Assembly (NCBI GenBank): GCA_003224085.1
Contig: QHYK01000043.1
Span: 62,001-126,000 of the forward strand
DNA: 64,000 nt
DNA from: Acidobacteriota bacterium
GTDB taxonomy: Bacteria > Acidobacteriota > Terriglobia > Acidiferrales > UBA7541
Direction: 5' to 3'
Shown: in pieces, positions 16,452 to 24,309 of the stretch
Layout of the letters: each line of letters begins with the position of its first letter
Position numbering within the stretch: the stretch's first letter is position 1
The notes under the pieces: generated by a model
Database searches by the model: none
What the model saw: only the letters and a program-made list of their open reading frames with translations
Told to the model about the DNA's origin: nothing
Program-made: the position numbers and the translations under genes

Positions 16452-16627
16452 CGCTGAAATCTTACCGTCTTGGACGCTCTTTATCAGCAGTTCATCTCGC
16501 TTTTTGTGGTCACTTGTTTGGTTTCGTGACCCTCGGCCTGTGGAACTCTGCTTGGCACCAGAGCCACGAGGGTCGCGGCGAGGATTGCTCTTCTCATGTT
16601 TGCTTCTAAGATGGCTTGTGGCTTGAT

Positions 16628-17779
16628 TTAGACGCCTTTCCGAGACCCTTCGACTTGAGTCTCACCATCTGACATGCAGAGGCGGACCCGCGGTACGCCG
16701 GAATGTTGCTCGATCCGGTCAGCCAAGGGTTTCGAATGCGTGGTAATCCAGAGCTGGGTGTTTTTCGCTGCGCGAACGATTAAATGCGCCAGGGCATCCA
16801 TAATGTCTGGATGCAGGCTAGTCTCTGGTTCGTTGAGTGCCAATAGCGACGGTGGACGTGGGCTAAGCAGTGCCGCGCAAAGACATAAGAACCGCACTTG
16901 TCCGTCCGAGAATTCTTGCGTCTGCAAGGGACGGAGCAGGCCGGGAATTTTCATCTTTACGCTGAAGAGGGTATTCATAGCTTCGATAACCAGAGTCGCG
17001 CCGCCAAAGGCCTCGGCTACGGTCTGTCGAAGGGCAGTACCATCGCCGATTTCAAGAATTGTTTGGAGAGCAGCTGCAAGGTCCGAGCCGTCATGACTAA
17101 GAACTGGTGTATAGACACCAATTTGCGGCTGCCGCACAGGGGACTCCAGGTCTGTACGGAAATGATGATAAAAACGCCAGCTCAAGATCTGCTGGCGTAT
17201 TGCGGATATTTCTGGATAGAGGTGCGGATCAACGATCTGCGACAGGACGGACTCGTGTTTCGAAATCTGGAAGGGATAAGTGGCCATATTGCCTTCAGCG
17301 TTGCGCAACGACGCCGAAGGTTCGTCCCGTTTCAACATAGCCACGCGACGTTTCGTTTCAGAGGGCCAGATATACCAGATATATTCTTCCTTTACGCGAG
17401 GGTCGAGTGTGAACATGGTTCCCAGTGCATGCTCGTTTAGGGAGGGGAGCCCGATTTGTAGCTCGTACCCGAACTTCTCCGATTCAAAGCCAAGCACGAC
17501 TCGTTTTGGAGGTTTCTTACGCTGATAGCGAACGCGCTCGCCTCCGGCCCAGAATACGCTTGGCGTGCCGCCCTCCTCGGCTATCGCTCGCGCCAATTGC
17601 CCTTGCGCCGCGCGCGCCATCAAGACAAGGGAGTTGTAAAGATTTGACTTTCCACAGCCGTTCGGGCCGGTGAGGACATTAATTGGCTTCAATTCAAGGT
17701 CGAGGTCCCGAACAGACCTATAACCGCACACATGGATCTGCTTGATCACGGTTTGGAAACAATACCAGACTGAGGCCAA
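16628..17779 (-). CDS. AAA-type (SMC/RecF-like) ATPase
   Basis: 383 residues. It starts near IKQIHVCGYRSVRDLDLELKPINVLTGPNGCGKSN, the N-terminal pattern of AAA_21/COG4637 ATPases with a Walker A. The C-terminal half has the ABC-like signature EFSDGQVRFLCLCAALL, Walker B SLLALNEPETSLHPD and the H-loop WITTHSKPLAD. No TOPRIM or nuclease domain is fused, so it is not an OLD nuclease. Single-gene ATPases of this type occur in defence islands and near mobile elements, but no partner is visible here. The true start may be the internal GTG (VIKQIHV) rather than 17779. Function unknown; the catalytic motifs look intact. Confidence 0.82.
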   Translation of the reverse strand: MASVWYCFQTVIKQIHVCGYRSVRDLDLELKPINVLTGPNGCGKSNLYNSLVLMARAAQGQLARAIAEEGGTPSVFWAGGERVRYQRKKPPKRVVLGFESEKFGYELQIGLPSLNEHALGTMFTLDPRVKEEYIWYIWPSETKRRVAMLKRDEPSASLRNAEGNMATYPFQISKHESVLSQIVDPHLYPEISAIRQQILSWRFYHHFRTDLESPVRQPQIGVYTPVLSHDGSDLAAALQTILEIGDGTALRQTVAEAFGGATLVIEAMNTLFSVKMKIPGLLRPLQTQEFSDGQVRFLCLCAALLSPRPPSLLALNEPETSLHPDIMDALAHLIVRAAKNTQLWITTHSKPLADRIEQHSGVPRVRLCMSDGETQVEGSRKGV

Positions 17780-18482
17780 CCCGGGTTCGTTTCCGTGTAC
17801 CGGGCATGTACCTCAATCCGTGAAATGTGCCTAATCTGGCGTCTTTGCCGTGCTGAGAATACGATAAGTTACGTGCTATCAACAAGGGCTATAGGTTTGA
17901 ATCCCACCCACATTTCCAACAAGATCCTTCTCACGTCCTTTACGTCAGGGTGGCTCGTCTGGCAGAACCCATGACTTACCTTTCCTGCCTCCACGCCTAC
18001 GAACCAAAGAGAGTAAAATCGAGACGATTTTCGAGTACTGCGTGGGGTTGGGGATGTCCGCTGTCATGATCAGCATGGACCTGGACGGTCTAACCTCAAA
18101 ACGAAAGCTCAACACCGTCTGACTTCAACCCCGAGATCTTCAGCAGTTAATCAAACAAAAGTTTCAATCACAATGATAATTCGAAAGGGTGCTGGCTTCG
18201 ACGGATTCGGATCAGGGCAAAATTTGGGGCCCGTCGCGAGGTCTAGCTCCAGTACCTTGTCCTACCTTTCGTGTAGGATTTTTTGAACTTGCGCGAGGCC
18301 ACGGCGAAGAGTATCTTCTGCTTGCGTTACCAACCAAGATCGTTTCAGGGGAGCCGTCGCCCAGTTAGGCAAAAGCGATCTGGTCAGCGCTCGACAGCTT
18401 ACTTTTCGATTCTGATAGGGGACCTCCTTGCTGCGTCGCTAGCGCACGGCAGTTTCTCAGGGACGGCCTGAGGCTGTGAGGC
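17780..18482. other. Intergenic region with a terminator-like hairpin
   Basis: No gene recognised in ~700 bp. TCCTAC-CTTTCGT-GTAGGA followed by six T (18260-18284, plus strand) has the form of a small intrinsic terminator, with no plus-strand gene before it. The region should hold the promoter of the downstream sigma-factor operon, but I cannot point to it. Confidence 0.4.
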
Positions 18483-19169
18483 TTGAGAGACGTGACGACC
18501 CAAAGTTTGTCTCTGGCCACCCGGGCCAATATACGCGCTTCCGCTAGCGACGAGGACCTTTCCAGGCTGACAGATGAGCAATTGATTCATTGCCTTAGAG
18601 CTGGAAGAAATGAGGCGATGACTTATCTTTTTGACCGCTATTACGTCGTCGTGCGCAGCATTGCGAGGAAACTGCTGCGAAATCCGGAAGATGTAGCCGA
18701 CGTGGTTCAGGAAGCATTTCTGGACGTTTATCAAAATGCCAGAAGTTTCGATCCCAGCAAAGGAGCGTTGAAGGGATGGCTTTCGTGCCTGACTTATCAT
18801 CGCTGCTTGCGAAAATTGCGCTCCGTGAAAAGGAAGGAATGGCAATCCGGTGATAGCGAAGCGCTTTCGTCTGTCCTCGATGCGCACATCAAGCCCGAGC
18901 ATTGGATCCGGTCGCTCGATTTCCGGAAGTGCCTGGAGAAAGCGCTGACTTCGGTAAATGAAAAGCAGCGCCGGACCATGGTCCTGTATTTCTATGAAGG
19001 GAAAGAACTTGCCGCGATCGCCAAGGAAATCGGCGAGAGCTTTGGGAATGCGCGCCATCATTTATATAGAGGCCTCGCGAAAGTGCGGAGCGAGTTGGTC
19101 CAAAACCGGCTGCTTGCGGGCTATACAGAGTTTGGAAGTATGGAGAGCATCAAGAAGGCGGTACGCTGA
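18483..19169 (+). CDS. ECF-type RNA polymerase sigma factor of the lasso locus
   Basis: 228 residues from a TTG start; a GTG nine bases later (VTTQSLSL) is an equally possible start. Region 2: LTDEQLIHCLRAGRNEAMTYLFDRYYVVVRSIARKLLRNPEDVADVVQEAFLDVYQNARSFDPSKGALKGWLSCLTYHRCL. Region 4 (HTH): CLEKALTSVNEKQRRTMVLYFYEGKELAAIAKEIGESFGNARHHLYRGLAKVRSEL. It would direct RNA polymerase to its own regulon. The stop is followed after 2 bp by the anti-sigma gene, so the two are co-transcribed and probably coupled. The neighbouring TonB receptor and lasso isopeptidase are likely targets, by analogy with FecI-type genes in proteobacterial lasso-isopeptidase loci. Confidence 0.9.
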   Translation: MRDVTTQSLSLATRANIRASASDEDLSRLTDEQLIHCLRAGRNEAMTYLFDRYYVVVRSIARKLLRNPEDVADVVQEAFLDVYQNARSFDPSKGALKGWLSCLTYHRCLRKLRSVKRKEWQSGDSEALSSVLDAHIKPEHWIRSLDFRKCLEKALTSVNEKQRRTMVLYFYEGKELAAIAKEIGESFGNARHHLYRGLAKVRSELVQNRLLAGYTEFGSMESIKKAVR

Positions 19170-19171
19170 CT

Positions 19172-20506
19172 GTGGAATCCTCTCACGAATACTTCGATCT
19201 GCTCTGCGCCATGGTGGGCGCCAATCAGGCATCCGAGGAAGAGGAGCGGCTGCTAACCGAGCACGCGGAGGCCTGCCGAGAGTGCCGGCAGGCAGTGGAG
19301 CAATACCGGCAGATCGCCTGGCGGATTTATGAAGAAGAGGTCGGAACTGAGACGCGGCAGGAAGCGGCGAACCTAACCGAGCAGGAAGCTAGCGAACGAG
19401 AGAAGGCGAAGCAAAGATTGCTGAGGGAGTTGCCGGGGACGGCAACCCTGCCGCGGACGCGTGAACGGCTCGGGGTGCTGCCGCGCGTGCTTGAGACGGA
19501 AACCCCTTCTCGCCGTGGCGTGCCGTCCTGGGCAAGCTGGGCGGTTGCCGCATCACTTCTGATCGCGGTGGGCGTGAACTCCGTCCAGTATTGGGAATCG
19601 AAGCGGCATTCGGGTGACGCGGAGGCGCGAGCAGTCAGCTTGCAGAGAGAGCTGGACGGACTTCGAGACGAACTCGCTAAGGAGCGAACGGAACGTCTGC
19701 AGGCTGCCGCTTCCCAGAACGTGCAAGCGGCGCCATCGGCAGAAGCTGCAGCCATTAGCAAGAGCAACGAGACCCAGAAACTACGAGCTGAAAACGAAGC
19801 CTTGCGCGCAAACCTGGCCAGCAGCGAAGCAGCGCGCGAGCAGCAGGCACGAGATTTCATAGCGCAGCGGGACAGGGAACGGCTTCTGCAGGCTTCGTTG
19901 GACGTCTTTCAGGCGTCCAAAAGCACTTTGGAAGTGGAGAACACTGATTTATTGGCGAAGGTCTCCAAACTGACGGATGACTTGAAAAAGTCGCAGGAGG
20001 ATCTGGCCGGGCTGAGCGCACGGAACGAAGCGTTATCGCAGGAGACGCTGTCCAAGGTGAAATACGCGGAGCGGCAGCAAAAGCTGCTGGCAACCGATCA
20101 TGATATTCGAGACATCCTGGGCTCGCGCAGCCTGCACATCATTGATGTTTATGACGTAAGCGGTCAGGGCGAACTCGAGCGCCCGTTTGGGAGAATTTTC
20201 TATACGGAAGGGAAGTCGCTTATTTTTTATGCCTTCGATTTGGATTTGCAGAAAGAGCTGAAGCGGAGGGCGGTTTTTCAGGCCTGGGGACAGAAGAGTG
20301 AGGGTAAGGAAAGCCCCCGCAGCCTGGGGACTTTTTATATGGATGATTCGGCGCAGAACCGTTGGGTCCTCAAAGTAGATGACAACAAGACGTTATCGCG
20401 CATTGACTACGTGTACGTGACGGACAGTTCGCGCAAGGAAACCGTGAAGCCAAAGGGCAAGCCGCTGCTCTCAGCGTTTTTGAACGGGCCGGCGAATCAC
20501 CCGTAG
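19172..20506 (+). CDS. Zinc-finger membrane anti-sigma factor with coiled coil
   Basis: 444 residues, GTG start 2 bp after the sigma gene. N-terminus: HAEACRECRQAVEQY, the HxxxCxxC zinc motif of anti-sigma domains. One membrane helix (WASWAVAASLLIAVGVNSVQYW, ~residue 120-142). Then about 150 residues of heptad-rich, Glu/Ala/Lys-rich coiled coil (LRAENEALRANLASSEAAREQQARDF...). It ends with a globular C-terminal domain (HIIDVYDVSGQGELERPFGRIFYTEGKSLIFYAFDL...AVFQAWGQ) resembling the periplasmic part of RskA-type regulators. It would hold the ECF factor at the membrane and release it on a periplasmic signal. The long coiled coil could contact the outer-membrane receptor. It differs from the FecR type seen in proteobacterial lasso loci. 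Confidence 0.87.
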   Translation: MESSHEYFDLLCAMVGANQASEEEERLLTEHAEACRECRQAVEQYRQIAWRIYEEEVGTETRQEAANLTEQEASEREKAKQRLLRELPGTATLPRTRERLGVLPRVLETETPSRRGVPSWASWAVAASLLIAVGVNSVQYWESKRHSGDAEARAVSLQRELDGLRDELAKERTERLQAAASQNVQAAPSAEAAAISKSNETQKLRAENEALRANLASSEAAREQQARDFIAQRDRERLLQASLDVFQASKSTLEVENTDLLAKVSKLTDDLKKSQEDLAGLSARNEALSQETLSKVKYAERQQKLLATDHDIRDILGSRSLHIIDVYDVSGQGELERPFGRIFYTEGKSLIFYAFDLDLQKELKRRAVFQAWGQKSEGKESPRSLGTFYMDDSAQNRWVLKVDDNKTLSRIDYVYVTDSSRKETVKPKGKPLLSAFLNGPANHP

Positions 20507-20945
20507 GTTTTGGGGAACTCAACCCCTCCAGGTCAAGCTCAGACTCCAGCCCCCTGTTCCAAGCCACTGCTCGCCTAATGAAGGCCGTAACATGTTTAGC
20601 GTGAGTGTGTTAGGGAAGCACTCAAAGTAAGACTTTAAGAGTACGGGCGTCAGATACCCACACCCACCCCGGGTACTTTGCATCGTTATAAAAACAAAGC
20701 AGTTATAAATTGGGCAGCTCGTAATTGCATGAAAACACAGAATATAACAGGTGGCGAAATTCCAAGGAATCCTTCGGCTCGCTGCACTCGCTCAGGACGA
20801 CTATCCTTACCGGATGTCGAATTGGTAAAAACTCCTCTCGTCACTTCGGAGAGGGCGTGGGCTGGTACAGGGCTAATCGCAGGATTCTATACAGAAGGTG
20901 AAGCAGGGGTGGTCGCAATTATTAAAAAGTGAGGTTGGGAAATAC
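20507..20945. other. Leader region of the TonB receptor gene
   Basis: No gene seen in ~440 bp. An AT-rich part around 20677-20711 (TTTGCATCGTTATAAAAACAAAGCAGTTATAAATT) is the best candidate promoter area, though spacing to a -35 is poor for sigma70; an ECF promoter is possible. Confidence 0.3.
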
Positions 20946-23900
20946 ATGAGAGCTAAGGTGACGTGTGTTCTGGTGTGCGCAGCGCTGTGCTTGCTGGGGG
21001 TGAGCACGGCTCTTTTTGCGCAGGGCGACCTGGCGGCGGTGACCGGCCGGGTATTTGATCCGAATGGGGCGGTGATTGTCGAAGCGACGGTGTCCGCCAA
21101 GAATGTGGATACCGGCGTGGAGACGACGGTGCAGACGAATGAGGAAGGTATCTACCGGTTCGCGAATCTGGGCCCGGGGAATTACGAATTTACGGTGTCC
21201 AAGCACGGATTCAAGGCGATCGTGAAGCCCGGGGTGACGCTGCACGTGGCGGACACGATTTCCATGAACTTCAATATGGTGGTGGGAGCCCTGACGGAGA
21301 GCGTGATCGTGGAAGCGGGTTCGACAATCGTGAATATGACGGATGCGTCGATCAGCACGGTGGTGGATCAAACGTATGTAAAGAACATGCCACTGAACGG
21401 ACGCAGCTTCCAGGATTTGATTCTGCTGACGCCGGGCGTGGTCACGCAGTCGGTGCAGAACAACGCGAGTCTGGCGAACACAGCCGCTGGCAACGGGCAG
21501 ACTGGCGAATTCAGCGTGAATGGCCAGCGGACCGAGGCCAATAACTACATCGTAGACGGCGTGAGCGCGAATGTAGGCGCGGCCGCCGGCTCCGGCATGT
21601 TTATGGGGGCGGGCGCTAGCGGGTCGGTGGGGGCTTCGACTGCTTTGGGGACGACGCAGGCCCTGGTCTCCGTGGATGACCTGCAGGAGTTCCGCGTGGA
21701 AAGCTCGACTTATTCGGCCCAGTATGGGCGGAATCCGGGCGGGCAATTCATCTTCGAGACAAAATCGGGGACCAATCAATGGCACGGCACAGCCTTCGAC
21801 TACTTGAGGAACGGATTTTCTGACGCCACAGATTGGTTCACCGGGTTTGATGGCCTGAAGCAAGCCGCGCTCCGGCAGAATGATTTTGGCGGGACACTGG
21901 GCGGTCCGGTGATTCCCACGGGAAAAGACAAGACATTCTTTTTTGCATCTTACGAGGGGCTGCGCCTGGTGACACCCCAGCCCGCGGCCACCATCCAAGT
22001 GCCTGACGCTGCGCTTCGAGCGGCTGCGCCGACGCCGTTGAATCAGGTGCTGAATGCGTGGCCGTTGCAGAGTCCCAATGCCATAGATGACACGGCAAAC
22101 GGGATATCCTTTTTCTTTGGGAGCTGGTCGAATCCGAGCGCGATTGACTCGGGCAGCATCCGTCTCGACCACGTAGTAAACGATAAACTGAAGCTCTTTT
22201 TCCGGTTCAGCGACACCGGGTCCAATTCCCTTACTCGCGGTTTAAGTTTTCTCCAGAGTTCGCCACCGACGCAGAACGTCAATTCCGAGTATACACTGCG
22301 CACGTACACGGCCGGAGCAACAAGCCTGATCAATAGCCGCTTGAGCAACGACTTCCGGATGAATTACACGTCGAACGAAACAACAAGCAATTCTTACATC
22401 AGCGCGTTTGCGGGGAGCACGCCGGTGGACCTCCAGCAACTGGCCGGACTGGGACCTGGTTCGGCGGTTAGGGTGACTTTGGCACCTGGTGGACACTTCA
22501 CCGATCTGGTTCAAGGGCCTCAATCCGGTAAGCAAAGGCAGTGGAACTTTGTTGATACGTTCGGCGTCTCCCGGGGAAGGCAGCAGTTCAAGTTTGGTGC
22601 GGACTACCGCCGGTTGACGCCTGTGGCGGTTCAAAATAATCCGTTTGGAGATTACTTCTATACTACGGCCTATGCTCCGCCTAACAGCCCGTCCACTACT
22701 CCTTCTATAGACCACAACATTGCGGACGTCGCGGCTTTGCAGACTTTAGTCACGGCCTACCCACGGTATACAAACTTCTCCGCTTTTGTGGAGGACGAAT
22801 GGAAGGTTTCGCGCCGGTTGACGCTCTCGATGGGGCTTCGGTGGGAGGTGAATCCGCCGCCGGGTGTAACGCAGGGGCAAGGGCCTTTGACTCTTATGCC
22901 GGCAGGCCTGGGCAACTGGAACCTGGCGCCACAGGGCACGCCACTGTGGAAGACCACTTGGTACAACTTCGCGCCGCGGTTGGGGGCCGCTTACGTCCTC
23001 CGGGACAATCCGGGATGGGAGACGGTGCTTCGTAGCGGCGGTGGCGTTTTCTTTGACACCGGTCAGCAATTTGGATCCGATGGCTTCAGCGGACCAGGAT
23101 TTCTGGCAACGAATCGTACGTCTGCTCCGTTTCCCAGCACGTCTGGACCGGGCGCGATTCCAATCCCCTCGATACCCAGCACCCCTAGCTTGGCAGACTG
23201 CCAGTGTGGATTTGGGATCTCGCCCCATCTGCAACTGCCCTATACGATTCAGTGGAACGCGAGCATCGAGCAGGCGCTGGGGAAGTCGCAGGCCTTCACT
23301 CTCTCGTATGCAGCCTCGCACGCTTCGAGGTTGCTGCAGAGCAATCTGTTTTTCGACAATAGCGGCGACTTTCTTGGCATTGGACAGAATGGACTCACAG
23401 CCGACTACGACTCGCTACAAACCCAGTTCCAGCGGAGGCTCAGCCGCGGATTGACTGCGCTGGGCTCTTACACGTGGTCCCATTGTATTGACTACGGTTC
23501 TTCCAACTTCCTTGTAGCTTTCCAGCGAGGAAATTGCGACATGGATATTCGTCACAATTTCACAGGAGCGTTTTCCTATGATCTGCCAAAGGTGGGACGC
23601 GGGGGCGTGATAGGCGCGCTGCTGAACAATTGGGGAATCGACGACCGGTTTGTTGCGCGAACAGGCTTTCCGGTGACTCTGGGCGGAACAGAGAGCCTTC
23701 TGCCGAATTTTCAGATCTTTTTTACTGGATTGGATCGCGTTCCAGGGCAACCACTCTACATAACACAGTGCGTAAGCCCGTTTGCAACGGGTCCTGCGAT
23801 GATCTCTTGCCCTGGCGGACGAGGGATTAATCCCGCCGCATTTGCGGACGTCGGCTCCGATCCGAATACAGGTTTGCCGCTTCAGGGAAACACTCCCCGG

Positions 23901-24176
23901 AATTTTGTGAGAGGATTTGGGGCCTGGCAGATGAATTTTGGAATACGGCGGGAGTTTCCCCTCTACGAGCACTTAACGCTGCAGTTCCGGGCGGAAGCTT
24001 TCAACCTCTTTAATCACCCGAACTTCGGCAATATCGAGACGAATCGAGACCTGCCCACTTTCGGTGAAGCCACATCCACGTTGGCGAGTTCACTGGCCAC
24101 GGTAGGGGCGCTGAACTCTCAGTACCAGATGGGCGGACCGCGCTCGATGCAGTTCGCGTTGCGGCTGGTCTTCTAG
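20946..24176 (+). CDS. Oar-like TonB-dependent outer-membrane receptor
   Basis: 1076 residues from MRAKVTCVLVCAALCLLGVSTALFAQ, a clear signal peptide; the track start 16 codons earlier is less likely. Domains: carboxypeptidase-regulatory Ig-like domain (~25-115, AAVTGRVFDPNGAVIVEATVSAKN...), TonB plug (~130-260, PLNGRSFQDLILLTPGVV; QTGEFSVNGQRTEANNYIVDGV), then a large beta-barrel ending in the outer-membrane C-terminal Phe (FALRLVF). In Acidobacteriota these are numerous and most are unassigned. Here it sits between the sigma/anti-sigma pair and the lasso isopeptidase. Known isopeptidase loci of Caulobacter-type bacteria carry a TonB receptor in the same company, so uptake of the lasso peptide is the favoured role. 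Confidence 0.92.
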   Translation: MRAKVTCVLVCAALCLLGVSTALFAQGDLAAVTGRVFDPNGAVIVEATVSAKNVDTGVETTVQTNEEGIYRFANLGPGNYEFTVSKHGFKAIVKPGVTLHVADTISMNFNMVVGALTESVIVEAGSTIVNMTDASISTVVDQTYVKNMPLNGRSFQDLILLTPGVVTQSVQNNASLANTAAGNGQTGEFSVNGQRTEANNYIVDGVSANVGAAAGSGMFMGAGASGSVGASTALGTTQALVSVDDLQEFRVESSTYSAQYGRNPGGQFIFETKSGTNQWHGTAFDYLRNGFSDATDWFTGFDGLKQAALRQNDFGGTLGGPVIPTGKDKTFFFASYEGLRLVTPQPAATIQVPDAALRAAAPTPLNQVLNAWPLQSPNAIDDTANGISFFFGSWSNPSAIDSGSIRLDHVVNDKLKLFFRFSDTGSNSLTRGLSFLQSSPPTQNVNSEYTLRTYTAGATSLINSRLSNDFRMNYTSNETTSNSYISAFAGSTPVDLQQLAGLGPGSAVRVTLAPGGHFTDLVQGPQSGKQRQWNFVDTFGVSRGRQQFKFGADYRRLTPVAVQNNPFGDYFYTTAYAPPNSPSTTPSIDHNIADVAALQTLVTAYPRYTNFSAFVEDEWKVSRRLTLSMGLRWEVNPPPGVTQGQGPLTLMPAGLGNWNLAPQGTPLWKTTWYNFAPRLGAAYVLRDNPGWETVLRSGGGVFFDTGQQFGSDGFSGPGFLATNRTSAPFPSTSGPGAIPIPSIPSTPSLADCQCGFGISPHLQLPYTIQWNASIEQALGKSQAFTLSYAASHASRLLQSNLFFDNSGDFLGIGQNGLTADYDSLQTQFQRRLSRGLTALGSYTWSHCIDYGSSNFLVAFQRGNCDMDIRHNFTGAFSYDLPKVGRGGVIGALLNNWGIDDRFVARTGFPVTLGGTESLLPNFQIFFTGLDRVPGQPLYITQCVSPFATGPAMISCPGGRGINPAAFADVGSDPNTGLPLQGNTPRNFVRGFGAWQMNFGIRREFPLYEHLTLQFRAEAFNLFNHPNFGNIETNRDLPTFGEATSTLASSLATVGALNSQYQMGGPRSMQFALRLVF

Positions 24177-24309
24177 GCCAGGTCGCACCAAGCGAGAGGA
24201 GGAAGGCCGGGCACGGTCCGAGAGTACCGCGCCCGGCTTTCTGGCATTAGGGCCATGCGCTCTTTCCTGACAGAGATTCAGTCATTGGGCTTGGGAGAGT
24301 TAGGTTGCG

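Noticed and set aside
16452-16600. Short minus-strand ORF MRRAILAATLVALVPS...EMNC overlapping the open frame before the recombinase
   Set aside because: Signal-peptide-like but only 37 residues, without homology or context; not enough to call a gene.
17880-17925. tRNA-like sequence GGTTTGAATCCCACC
   Set aside because: Only a T-arm-like stretch; no acceptor, D or anticodon arm can be built around it.
20922-22172. Minus-strand ORF (416 aa) inside the TonB receptor gene
   Set aside because: His/Arg-rich shadow of a high-GC gene with no ribosome site or motif.
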